Positions 22,701 through 32,300 of a stretch of DNA of 64,000 bases are shown piece after piece. Under the pieces are notes generated by a model. That model saw nothing but the letters and a program-made list of their open reading frames with translations, was not told the DNA's origin and did not search any database. How positions within the stretch are numbered: position 1 is the stretch's first letter; the number at the start of each line of letters is the position of its first letter. The stretch spans positions 5,232,513 through 5,296,512 of the forward strand of contig NC_063062.1 in NCBI RefSeq assembly GCF_018812025.1, read 5' to 3'. Position numbers and translations under genes: made by a program. The DNA is from Megalobrama amblycephala (lineage: Eukaryota > Chordata > Actinopteri > Cypriniformes > Xenocyprididae).

Positions 22701-24263
22701 ACACTTTCAATGCCCAGAAAAGAAACAGTTCATGTGACTACAGTGATTCAACCTTAATATTATGAAGTGACGAGAATACTTTTTGTGCATCAAAAAAAAA
22801 ACAAAATAACGACTTTATTCAACAATATCTAGTGACGGGCGATTTCAAAACACTGCTTCATGAAGCCTCGAAGCTTTACAAATCTTTTGTTTCGAATCAG
22901 TGGTTCGGAGCGCATACTAAAACAGCCAAAGTCACATGATTTCAGTAAACAAGGCTTCGTTACGTCATAAGTGTTTCGAAATTTCAATGGTTCACCACTG
23001 GGGGGCGTGACTTTGGCAGTTTGATACGCGCTCCGAAACCACTGATTCAAAACAAACTATTCGTAAAGCTTCATGAAGCAGTGTTTAGAAATCGCCCATC
23101 ACTAGATATTGTTGAATAAAGTCGTTATTTAGTTTTTTTGGCGTACAAAAAGTATTCTCGTGGCTTCATAACATTAAGGTTGAATCACTGTATTCACATA
23201 AACTGTTTTAAATATAACTTTAGTTGCTTTCTGATTTCATCAGATTTCATCAAAAATATCTTAATTTGTGTTCCGAAGATGAACAAAGATCTTACGGGTG
23301 TGGAACGACATGAGGGTGAGTAATTAATGACAGAATTTTCATTTTTAGGTGAACGAACCCTTTAACTGTGTTCTATGAAGTAATACTGACTGAGAGATGT
23401 TTCTGTGGAATGCATATGGCTACAAATAAGAGACGACATCAAAATGATCTAATTTTATTCTTCAGAGTGATCCCCCTTCATCTGATGTATCGGCCCGCCA
23501 ATACGATTCCATACGCTACAGTAGAGACTGATCTGAAGGGCGTATTTTTGAAATACTGCCTGATGGACAGCACAGGGAGACTGATCGCCAGAACCACCTC
23601 TGAAGTGGAGCAGAAGTGTTGCGCTTTCCAGCATTGGATCCATCAGTGGACTAATGGAAACCTCTTGGTTACCCGGTTAGAAGGTAAAGAAAAATGTACC
23701 TACTGCAAGACTTTACATGTGTTTTTGAGTAAGTTGCTAAGTGCTATTTAAGTATAAAATAATCTCTTGTGTGTTTCAGGTGTCGATACGAAGATCACAA
23801 GCATTGAAATTGCTACTAAGTCTAGAGGGTTGGTATATTTTACTGTTCAAGATTACCCATTTTTTCTTCTTCTTCAGTTTATTTTTCTTGGAAAGACTAA
23901 CATTGCCCTTAATGCTGCAGGTATCAGGGCCTCACAGATAAAGGATCTCCAAAGATAATCGAGCAGTTCATTACCCAACATCAGTGCAACTATTATTGTG
24001 GATTGTTGAGCCTAAGACCCTTAAAGCAAATGGATTCTCTACTGCAGCCTAAGATAAAGACCTCCAGGAGCCCTCTACTGGCCCGGAGAGGCGTAACAGG
24101 CTCATCTAGCCCTCAGCTTCAGAAGAAAGGAACTAGCCCACAGTCCACCAGGAAAGGCACTTCGAGCCCCAAAGTGGTTAAAAAGACAAGTGAATCCGGG
24201 GAGAACAATTCCACTACCAAACACAAAGCTGTGGAAGTCCCAAAACCTGTCAGGATGAGGTAG
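4771..24263 (+). CDS. alpk3: Alpha-protein kinase 3 (muscle Ig/alpha-kinase protein)
   Basis: Fourteen coding exons: 4771-4907, 5597-5620, 6137-6258, 7438-7555, 7671-9015, 14016-16491, 18306-18453, 20779-20906, 21019-21054, 21388-21662, 22259-22347, 23466-23683, 23780-23828, 23921-24263. All have GT-AG borders and keep one frame, giving 1,835 residues, similar to mammalian ALPK3. The ATG at 4771 has A at -3, and the N-terminus (MTSRR...YLSNVRPE) matches the known start. Order: Ig domain 1 (about 69-163, with TWYKDD and DAAIYQAS); an acidic, Glu/Lys/Ser-rich region in exons 5-6 with a charged coiled-coil-like run near 368-411; Ig domain 2 (about 1415-1495, WCQFF and YGCSIKNEYG); alpha-kinase fold (about 1512-1752). 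The family is found at the sarcomere M-band and nucleus of heart and skeletal muscle and is linked in humans to cardiomyopathy. Catalytic residues look degenerate (see findings). I cannot tell whether this is one of two teleost paralogues. Confidence 0.96.
4982..5159. mobile_element. Near-perfect palindromic MITE in alpk3 intron 1
   Basis: Arms of about 83 bp begin CTTGGTGTCATAATTATCC and end with the complement GACACCAAG around a loop of about 10 nt (TCATCAAATG). A TA lies at each end (4980-4981 and 5160-5161), as expected for a Tc1/mariner-mobilised MITE. It sits only 74 bp past the exon 1 donor and would fold into a long hairpin in the pre-mRNA. Confidence 0.85.
6332..6820. mobile_element. 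Foldback MITE, TACACT...AACCCA family
   Basis: TACACTAAAAAAATGATGGG at the left mirrors CCAGCATTTTTTAGAGTGTA at the right. The inner arms carry matching AACCCAA/TTGGGTT blocks. It lies in alpk3 intron 3. A partial second copy is at 19106-19314. Non-coding. Confidence 0.78.
6860..7320. repeat. Unclassified intronic segment with CAG/GCA-rich patches
   Basis: This stretch of alpk3 intron 3 has CAGCAGCAG-like runs (7160-7170, 7240-7268) and an incidental 112-codon open frame starting at 6931. It has no domain I recognise and no conserved splice context, so I read it as interspersed repeat rather than an exon. Confidence 0.35.
7671..9015 (+). CDS. alpk3: alpk3 exon 5: end of Ig1 and charged linker
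   Basis: A 1,345-nt exon, acceptor CGTTTGGCAG|CTG and donor TTCAAG|GTGAGT. The first codons finish Ig domain 1 (CTEEDAAIYQAS..SKGIVSCSGVLEVG). The rest is low-complexity and charged, with a Glu/Arg/Lys run at 8370-8500 (ELEKEQERLKEEERDRSREI) that should be helical or coiled coil. The F-strand cysteine usual in Ig domains is a glutamine here (IYQAS); as far as I recall human ALPK3 has the same, so this is a family trait. Confidence 0.95.
9463..10520. mobile_element. Cyprinid repeat (TTCAAAAGTTTGGGG type) split by a later insertion
   Basis: The start TACATTACCATTCAAAAGTTTGGGG (9463) and the body beginning TGTTTTTGAAAGAAGTTTTTC (10100 on), with its AGCATCATTACTCCAGTCTTCAGTG core, belong together, as shown by intact relatives at 30723-31664. 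The interruption is the 9509-10092 element. The right end is indistinct. Confidence 0.65.
9509..10092. mobile_element. Nested DNA element, GTCCCCCTGTGG family, copy 1
   Basis: The ends GTCCCCCTGTGGTG and CTACACAGGGA are inverted matches. TTTTAAA sits directly outside both ends (9502-9508 and 10093-10099) as a target duplication. There is no coding frame. A second copy, in the opposite orientation, is at 38584-39386 in a different host repeat. Confidence 0.75.
10798..11066. mobile_element. Interspersed repeat, TTTAGTTTAGGGTCC / CCTAAACTAAAG ends
   Basis: Opposed ends (TAACATTTTAGTTTAGGGTCC and GAATCCTAAACTAAAGTGTGACC) delimit about 270 bp of AT-rich DNA in alpk3 intron 5. Non-coding, MITE-like. 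Confidence 0.6.
12285..12312. repeat. (TTG)n microsatellite
   Basis: A run of about eight TTG triplets followed by a T tract, in alpk3 intron 5. Confidence 0.9.
12887..13601. mobile_element. Foldback element FB1, TTAA..AGGATTAGTTCA family, copy 1
   Basis: The arms of about 270 bp are inverted copies: TTAAAGGATTAGTTCA..CACCCCCATGTCATCC on the left, GGATGACATGGGGGTGAG..GAACTAATCCTTTAA on the right. A shared internal block is ATTCCAGGATTATTCTCC. The centre (about 13160-13330) is unpaired. Related copies are at 16884-17776 and 52418-53252. Confidence 0.85.
14016..16491 (+). CDS. alpk3: alpk3 exon 6: giant disordered linker exon
   Basis: A 2,476-nt exon; acceptor TTATGTCTTAAG|GCT (an alternative in-frame AG lies 6 nt downstream) and donor TTCAAAG|GTAACA. 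It encodes about residues 583-1408: acidic, Ser/Pro/Lys-rich and without a recognisable fold. Near the end come short motifs familiar from ALPK3, such as SPKMKRRDSLTLIP and SPLLARRKATLEVPKPKEEV, and it ends in DPFK, directly before Ig domain 2. Confidence 0.93.
16784..16885 (-). pseudogene. Tc1-like transposase remnant, C-terminal fragment
   Basis: Read on the minus strand, 16820-16885 gives FIETLWDVLEKTLQSAHL, matching the (P)IENLWDVLE block that holds the last acidic residue of the Tc1 DDE triad. It continues the fragment at 17777-17990 once the element at 16884-17776 is removed. Part of it (16784-16815) is repeated as a local inverted duplication. Confidence 0.75.
16884..17776. mobile_element. 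Foldback element FB2 inserted in a Tc1 remnant
   Basis: Same family as 12887-13601: TTAAAGGATTAGTTCACTTC on the left, GAATTAATCCTTTAA on the right, long inverted arms around a centre at about 17160-17480. Taking it out and leaving one TTAA restores AATGAATTTAAGGTCTGGAC, the expected Tc1 order, so the insertion was into TTAA. Confidence 0.88.
17777..17990 (-). pseudogene. Tc1-like transposase remnant, central fragment
   Basis: Minus-strand reading gives NHVGIHVMAIFQDGKAKIHQ, then AQIVKELLG and KKSFSHMNWQS, recognisable as the Tc1 region FQ-D..IHRAQIVKEWF..SFSHMDWP, which carries the second catalytic aspartate. Frame and spacing are eroded, and the gene is interrupted by FB2. It is a dead copy. 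Confidence 0.78.
19106..19314. mobile_element. Partial copy of the AACCCA foldback MITE
   Basis: Contains GGCTTCATTTTAAGCCAGCC, TTAAATAAAACTG, repeated AACCCAA blocks and the end CCAGCATTTTTTAGAGTATAG. It matches the right half of 6332-6820. The left half is missing. Confidence 0.65.
19705..20545. mobile_element. GAGTCGACTCC-bearing element in alpk3 intron 7
   Basis: GGGAGTCGACTCCAAAAGAG at 19711 and TGGGAGTCGGAGTCGACTCC near 20513 bracket about 800 bp. Further GTCGACTC copies lie just inside the left end. No transposase frame is visible. Probably a hAT-like non-autonomous element, but the exact ends and target duplication are not clear. Confidence 0.5.
21131..21339. mobile_element. MITE, AGTTTCACAGACCAGGCTTAA family
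   Basis: AGTTTCACAGACCAGGCTTA and TAAGCCCTGTCTGTGAAACC are inverted ends about 210 bp apart, in alpk3 intron 9. Non-coding. Confidence 0.75.
21388..24263 (+). CDS. alpk3: alpk3 exons 10-14: alpha-kinase fold
   Basis: Exons 21388-21662, 22259-22347, 23466-23683, 23780-23828 and 23921-24263 encode residues about 1512-1835. Visible landmarks: the presumed ATP lysine in CRAKVIYG (K1560), the block CKIFATEARLIENFGF, YRPANTIPYATVE, and FQHWIHQWTNGNLLV. The zinc module follows as H1742-x-C1744-x3-C1748 (HQCNYYC). The segment that in active alpha-kinases holds the catalytic Asp and the metal Asp reads TRLEGVDTKITSIEIA here, with Arg1703 and Ser1713 at those places. The C-terminal tail after 1760 is basic and Ser/Pro-rich (SPLLARRG, SPQLQKKG). 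The 23829 donor is an unusual GTTGGT, and that intron is only 92 bp. Confidence 0.95.
22538..23365. mobile_element. Large foldback element, AGGGTTAGTTCACCC family, copy A
   Basis: The left arm starts GAAGGGTTAGTTCACCC and the right arm ends GAACGAACCCTTTAAC. Matching inner blocks include ACTGCTTCATGAAGC, CGACTTTATTCAACAATAT and CACTGGGGGGCGTGACTTTGG. About 350-bp arms. Sits in alpk3 intron 11. Copies B and C are at 26571-27360 and 33060-33826. Confidence 0.85.
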
Positions 24264-25200
24264 AGAGAAGGACTTGAGATCTTGGAAACATAATGCAAAG
24301 TAACTAGGGCATATTTTTGGATTTTCTTACCAAACTTTAGTTTGGAGCCTGTATAATTATCTATAGCTAATGTTGTACAGGAAAATGGCTTTCTGTAAAT
24401 GGACACCGTCCATCGTCTTTGCACATAGTGTCTAAAATGCAACAACTAAGGAAGGAATGACTATATAGAAACAAGAAAAGTAAAGGGGTGTGAATGACTA
24501 GAGGTGTTGTGGCCATTTTTAAAATTACTGTGAACTGCTTTGCAGCTATAAGTCACCATTTATACCTCCTGAGAGCACCTTCACTTTATTTTTAAGAACT
24601 GAATTGAGGCTATCCCCTTTTCAAGACCATCACTGGAGAAAAATATAAAACCAGGACCGCCTGTAGACGGATGAACAATGTTTTCAGATAGACTCTGGAA
24701 CTTTATGATTTATTCAAATGTTCCTACGTCAAGTTTATATGACTGAGGAACCGTGTGAGAGGGAGTTTCTTAAGGATTCCTCAAACATCTGTGATGTATG
24801 TGTCTCAGCTGTGTAGAAATGCAGCTCTCTTTTTTTAGTCACTGAGAGGCTTTTTATAGTGGATTGTCCTGCTTTTACGAGTATGGCCGTAAATCTGCAA
24901 CACAAGTGCACCAATCTTGGTTGTATATCGGCAAACTATTAGCATCATAATCAGTGCATTTGTTTTCATCTTAAATGTGTCTCCTAAAAGAAGGAAAATC
25001 ATGAGCTTTATTGTCACAGTAAAGCCATTTACTACTGACCTTTCAGACCGTTAATGTGTCATATTTCTCTAGAACCCTGGCACTTCACTGGGCTAATATA
25101 TATTTTAAACAATGAAAAAATAAATAAATAATCCATTTTAAAATATTTTTTGTGAGCATAAGAGACTTCATTTCAAGAAAAATCTAACCAACCCTGTGTG

Positions 25201-25255
<55 letters not shown>

Positions 25256-25600
25256 TACATACATATTTTGTTGTTTTGGTTTTGATATTTCAAAAAGCAT
25301 ATGTTCATTCAAAGTAACCAAAATCAATAAATGTTGCTTTATAACCCTTTACCCAATTCACAAGAATTATTAATCATTATTTTATGGAAATTGCTCATGC
25401 TAACAGCAAGACTGACTCATAAAATGTGGTCAGAGATGATAAGATGATAAGAGGGGTTTATATTATAGAAACTATGTGGATTGTAGTGTATAGGAGAATT
25501 AGAGAGAGAAAGAGAGCTTAGCAGAATATGTTTATAGGGATAAGTATTTTAGGTGTTTTTGTTGTGTTTTGTTATTTGTTTTTGTATAATAAACATGTAA
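24264..25600 (+). other. alpk3: alpk3 3' UTR
   Basis: No open frame or repeat element up to about 25190. Candidate polyadenylation signals are AATAAA at 25119-25124 and 25588-25593. The second is followed by a T/G-rich stretch and would place the end near 25610. A TA/CA microsatellite lies inside. Confidence 0.55.
25204..25266. repeat. (TA)n(CA)n microsatellite
   Basis: About 15 TA dinucleotides run straight into about 10 CA dinucleotides and then CATA units, in the probable alpk3 3' UTR. Confidence 0.95.
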
Positions 25601-25610
25601 ATAGCAGTAG

Positions 25611-26352
25611 AAAGTTCTTTGACTTATTTTACTGTCCAAAGGCAGAGTCCAGTGCTTCATATCTTCATAAAAACCGCTCTTATTGCTTTACTCAGTAATC
25701 ACTGCAATTCCAGCATGATTATCACAATAAAACACCGCATAGCACATGTCTTATTATCTATCATGGATCTATCTATCACGTCATTGGATGTAAATTCCAA
25801 AAATGATTATAACATTTACGTAATAAAGAACAACACAAATTGAATTCAATTTACAGCATTTACATAAAAACAAAACATAGAAATAAAATACTTTGACATA
25901 CATTGTTTTCTAACACATTGTGTTATATCTATAGAGAAATTGTGTTTGACTAGGTAAATGACCAAATAAAATCAAATGTACTATGTCTATACATATATCA
26001 GCTGAACATACATTTTAAAATGTGAGATCTAATAAATAAAGTCATTATAGTTAGTTGAGATGTGTTTTCTGCATTGTTGTACTGTTACCTCTTGGCCAAA
26101 CTACATGCTACACACAGGTGCGTTATAGAGACCACAGCAGTTTGCAAAATAAATTGTAGCATTTTTCACTCCACTCCAGGAACCCTCGAAAGAAATTGTT
26201 TCATTGTTGATAGTGCTGCTGCAAAAAAAAAAAAAAAAAGAAAAAAGAAAAAAAAAGAAAGATTGTAGATTTAAACCACCTGAGTAAATATTTAAACATT
26301 TATGATTGCAGAGTGCTTTTGAATTACAACAATGCAACAATATTCTCTGTCC
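25611..26352. other. Convergent intergenic gap alpk3 / slc28a1
   Basis: AT-rich DNA with no supported gene. It includes an A-rich tract (26221-26261). It must hold the slc28a1 3' UTR, but I see no clear AATAAA on the minus strand here. Confidence 0.5.
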
Positions 26353-29300
26353 TTACCTTTTAAAAAGATCATAACAGCAAGTTTCAATGTCTGCCGCAGT
26401 GGTATTGAAGACTGTGTTTTGAAACAGACCCACACAGTCCAGCGGAGGGACAAAAAGGATACCTACAGGTAACAATGATAATGATAAACTTAAGTCAATA
26501 CCAGATTGTACTTGATTAAAACCACCAGCTAGGGTTACTTTGGCTTAGTAGTTAAGATCTGTGCTATAACTTAAAGGGTTAGTTCACCCAAAAATTCTGT
26601 CATTTATTACTTACCCTCATGCCGTTCCACACCCGTAAGACCTTCGTTCATCTTCAGAACACAAATTAAGATATTTTAGTTAAAATCCGATGGCTCCGCG
26701 AGGCCTCTATAGGGAGCAATGACACTTCCTCTGTCAAGATACATAAAGGTACTAAAAACATATTTAAATCAGTTCATGTGAGCACAGTGGTTCAATGTTA
26801 ATATTATAAAGCGACGAGAATATTTTTGGAGCGCCAAAAATAACAAAATAACGACTTATTTAGTGATGGCCGATTTCAAAACACTGCTTCATGAAGCATC
26901 GGAGCACAAGTGAATCAGTGTGTCGAATCATGATTCGGATCGCGTTTCAAACTGCCAACGGCTGAAATCACGTGACTTTGGCGCTCCGAACAGCAGATTC
27001 GACACACTGATTCACTGTGCTCTGATGCTTCCTGAAGCAGTGTTTTGAAATCGGCCATCACTAAATAAGTCGTTATTTTGTTATTTTTGGCGCTCCAAAA
27101 ATATTCTCGTCGCTTTATAATATTAATATTGAACCACTGTACTCACATGAACCGATTTAAATATGGTTTTAGTACCTTTATGGATCTTGAGAGAGGAAGT
27201 GACATTGCTTCCTATGGAGGCCTCACGGAGCCATCGGATTTCAAGTAAAATATCATAATTTGTGTTCCGAAGATGAACGAAGGTCTTAAGGGTGTGAAAC
27301 GGCATGAGGGTAAGTAATAAATGACAGAATTTTCATTTTTTGGGTGAACAAACCCTTTAAAGGGGTAGCTTACTTCACCGATGGCAAATGGACTTTCAAT
27401 AAAACTTGGCTGCCTATACAGTAGAAAAGTGAAAAAATTTAAATATGTGCTGCCTGGTTACAGAAAACAGTGAGAAAGGCTGATGTTTTCCCTTTTGCCA
27501 AATAGGTAGGAAAACTTCAACACCCATAATGCTCTGGGCATGTTGCCATTCAAGGCCACTCCCACCAGTCTGCTATGGATACACTTACAAGAGTCAAATA
27601 CCACCTTGCTTTAACAGGAAATACTTCTTAGCAAACTTTTAGTCACAGAGGTATAAAGAGCACCTGAAAACCATACTTGAGTAAACAACTGATACCTTAC
27701 ATCGAAAATGACTCCACTACAAGTTACAAGTAACCAATACGACTTGAGTAAAAGTCTTAAAGTATCTGATTTTATCTTATTTTACTCATGCTGAATGTAG
27801 GCTCAGAGATGCATTAGTGAATATGCCAGTGAAAATAAGAAACAATTGATTTTTAAGATGAAAAATCAAGTTTATTTTCTAAAATCAAAATAAAATTGAA
27901 CACCTCAATGTTGCATTAAATCAGGGTCGACACAACAACCTTTTAAACGTCTCCAAACTCTCAAGTCTCAGTTGAGCTTAACTGCACAGAAAGGCTATAA
28001 GTAAACCAATATCTTTTAAAATGGTCTTGTCAATATAGCGGATAAATAAAACAATGTTAAGTAAAATTAAATAGTCACTGTACTGTCTACTGTATGTGCT
28101 GGTTTGAGCCTCATCACCGGCTGCAGTCATTTCCTCATCTAATAAATAAAACATATGCGATCAGCAACTACCTGCTAATGCACTCACATTCATGTAAAGT
28201 AGCCTTGTTGACAAGTTTTGGGTGAGTAAAGGCAAAATGCACAAGATATAGTACCTTCAATGCTCTTAGATGGCGATATCGCTTCTTTATATCAGAAACA
28301 AACTGCTGCAGAAAAAGTTAGGTGCCATGCAAAATGTAATTTGTAATTGCATTACTCATCACAAATGTAGTGGAGTAAAAAGTACATTTACTTGCTCAAA
28401 AATGTAGTCAAGTAGAGAGTAAAAGTTGCCAATATCTTTGATACTCAGTACAACTACAAAGTAGCCAAAAAGATACTTAAGTACAGTAACTAATTACATT
28501 TACTCAAATACTTTACACCTCTGCTAATCAAGATCAGACCTAACAGCCCTAGCAATTCATAACCCATCACTGTTGTTTTCTAGAGCAAGGCTTCATGGAG
28601 ACTAACTGCCCCTCTAATGTGTAATGTAAGTTGCTTTAAAAAAATGTCTGCTACATGACAACTCAGTGGCGTGTGGTGATGCATAAAGTTGTGATGCTGG
28701 TTTGACTAAAGATAAAACACACAATTTTGATGATTAGAGATTGCTTACCAGCAATACAGGCATTGATCAAGGAAACACATGTGCCTGTGAACAAGGCTCT
28801 GAGCACTAAAGAAGATATGTCACCCTTCTTTTGTGGACAAATAGAGGCTGTGAAATAATAACATTTAAAAATGATCAGTAAATGATGTTATTTAAAAAAA
28901 AATTTTACTGAACAATGGCAAAAAGAAGCCACAAGGTACAGTGGCATGCAGAAGTTTGTGAACCCCTTGCAGAATCTGTGAAAATGAATAATTTTAACAA
29001 AATAAGAGAGATCATACAAAATGCATGTTATTTTTTATTTAGTACTGTCCTGAGTGAGATATTTTACAAAAAATATGTTTACATTTAGTCCACAAGAAAA
29101 AAAGCTGAATTTATTAAAATAACCTCATTCAAAAGTATGTGAACCATTGATTCTCAATACTGTGTGTGGTTACCTGATGATCTACGACTGTTTTTTTGTT
29201 TTGTGATGGTTGTTCATGAGTCCCTTGTTTTCCTGAGCAGTTAAACTGAGCTCTGTTCTTCAGAAATATCCTCCGGGTTCTCCAGATTCGTCAGATTTCC

Positions 29301-32300
29301 AGCATCTTTTGCATATTTGAACCCTTTCCAGCAGTGACTGTATGATTTTGAGATCCGTCTTTTCACACTGAGGACAATTGAGGGACTCAAACACAACTAT
29401 TAAAAAAGGTTCAAACATTCACTGATGCTCCAGAAAGAAATGCGATGCATTAAGAGCCGGGGGGTGAAAACTTTTGAACAGGATGAAGATGTCCAATTTT
29501 TTCTTATTTTGTTTCAAAAAAATTTTTTTGTTGTTTTTTTTTTTTCATTTAGTACTGCGCTTCAGAAGCAATATAAGACACTTAAATGTTTGCCAGAAGA
29601 CAAATTAAGTATAATTTACCTTGATCTTCAAATTCAAAAGGTTTTTACCTCCTGGTTCTTGCATCGTGTTTCCTTCTGGAGCATCAATGAATGTTTGAAC
29701 CTTTTTTAATAGTTGTGTTTGAGTCCCTCAGTTGTCTTAAGTGTGAAAAGACGGATCTCAAAATCATACAGTCACTGCTGGAAAGGGCTCAAATACGCAA
29801 AAGATGCTGGAAAACTGAAGAATCTGCAGGACCTAGAGGATTTTTCTGAAGAACAGAGCTCAGTTTAACTGCAGGACAAACAAGAGACTCATGAACCATC
29901 ACAAAACATAAAAACAGTCATAGATCATCCAGGTAACCACACACAGTATTACAAACCAATGGTTCCCAAACTTTTGAACGGGGTCATTTTAATAAATTCA
30001 GCTATTTTTTGGCTTGTGGACTATATATAAACATCTTTTTTGTAAAATATCTTACTCAGGACAGTATTAAACAAAAAATAACATGCATTTTGTATGATCT
30101 CTCTTATTTTGATAAAATTATTCACATTTTCACAGATTCTGCAAGGGGTTCGCATGCCACTGTACATCATTAGCACTAAAATCATTTAAGCCTATTTTAA
30201 TGCTTTGAATAGATACTCACAGAGGCCTCCAATCACAATACCAAGAGAGCTGAAATTAGCAAATCCACACAGGGCATAGGTGCAGATGATTTCTGATCGA
30301 ACCTGCAAGTGGTTTGAACAACAATTTTAATACTTCTGACAAACTTCAGATCACGCATTTGACTGATTATTATGTTTCTTAACAGCATATTTATGCACAA
30401 TTTGAAGAGACATTACATAAATACTTACTGAAATCCAATTATTGGTTCCATCATCTTCTAAAATGCCATTAAGTCTGTTGTTTTTGAGCTCTGAGAGCTT
30501 CTCATAGGCTACAAACTCATTGAGGAAGAGTTTAGTGCCAATAAGTTCAGCCACTGTAAAAGACTCGTCGTATGGAATTCCCATCATAAAGGCCACCGGC
30601 ATAAACACGTAGGAGCAGATCAACTGCGGGGTTGAAAGAAATGGCTCTGTTAAAACACTTTACTGCTGAATATAAAGATTTGTAGGATGAAGATTATGAC
30701 CCTTTAATTTTGATATAACATGTACAGTACAGTCCAAAAGTTTGGAACCACTAAGATTTTTAATGTTTTTAAAAGAAGTTTCGTCTGCTCACCAAGGCTA
30801 CATTTATTTAATTAAAAATACAGTAAAAACAGTAATATTGTGAAATATTATTACAATTTAAAATAACTGTTTTCTATTTGAATATATTTCACAAAGTAAT
30901 TTATTCCTGTGATGGCAAAGCTGAATTTTCAGCATCATTACTCCAGTCTTCAGTGTCACATGATCCTTCAGAAATCATTCTAATATGCTGATCTGCTGCT
31001 CAAGAAACATTTAATGTGTACAATTGTACAAAATATTTGTGTACAATATTTTTTTTCAGGATTATTTGATGAATAGAAAGTTCAAAAGAACAGTGTTTAT
31101 CTGAAATCTAATCTTTTGTAACATTATAAATGTATTTACTGCCACTTTTGATTAATTTAATGCATCCTTGCTGAATAAAAGTATTCATTTCTTTAATTTC
31201 TTTTCAAAAAAATAAAAATAAAAATTCTTACTGACCCCAAACTTTTGAACGGTAGTGTATAATGCTACAGAAGCTTTGTATTTCAGATAAATGCTGTTCT
31301 TTTGAACTTTTTATTCATCAAGGAATCCTGAAAAAAAAAAGTACACAACTGTTTTCAACATTGAAAATAATCATAAATGTTTATTGAGCAGCAAATCAGC
31401 ATATTAGAATGATTTCTGAAGGATCATGTGACACTGAAGACTGGAGTAACGATGCTGAAAATTCAGCTTTGCATCACAGGAATAAATTACTTTGTCAAAT
31501 ATATTTAAATAGTACACAGTTATTTTAAATTGTAATAATATTTCACAATATTACTGTTTTTTACTGTATTTTTAATTAAATAAATGTAGCCTTGGTGAGC
31601 AGATGAAACTTCTTTTAAAAACATTAAAACTCTTAGTGGTTCCAAACTTTTGGACTGTACTGTACATACACTGTATAAACATTAAAAAAAAAAAAACTTT
31701 TATTCAGCAAGGATGAATTAATCTGATCAAAAGTGACAGTAAAAGATTTATATTTTCAAGTAAATGCTGTTCTTTTGAACTTTCAATTCATTTAAGAGTC
31801 CGTATTATGGAGTAATTAAGTATTACAAATTCCATAAAAATATTAAGCACCACAACTGTTTTTAACATTGATAATAATAAGAAATGTTTCTTAAGCAGCA
31901 AATCAGCATATTAGAATGATTTCTGAAGGATCTTGTGACACTGAAGACTGGAGTAATGATGCTTTGAGATCACAGAAATTAAGTGCATTTTAAATATATA
32001 TTCAAATAGAAAGTATTTATTTTAAATTGTAATGATATTTCACAATAGTACTGTTCTTACTGTAATTCTGATCAAATAAATGCAATATGTGCACTAGGTT
32101 TGGGTAATACACACCTCAAAACTGACATTTGAGTATCCCACCATGCCTCCCAACCATCTGAGAGTAGCGTTAATGAAGTCCAAAATGGCGAGAAAAGCAA
32201 TCAGGTTAGCAGCGATGTTGGCCACAAGCCCAATAGATGCAGATGCACCACTGCTGACAGCTTCCAAGACATTCTGCTCACCACTGAGCACAAACAACAT

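Noticed and set aside
29425..29709. 94-codon open frame in the centre of the 1.2-kb foldback
   Set aside because: Phe-rich, spans a T tract, no transposase motif.
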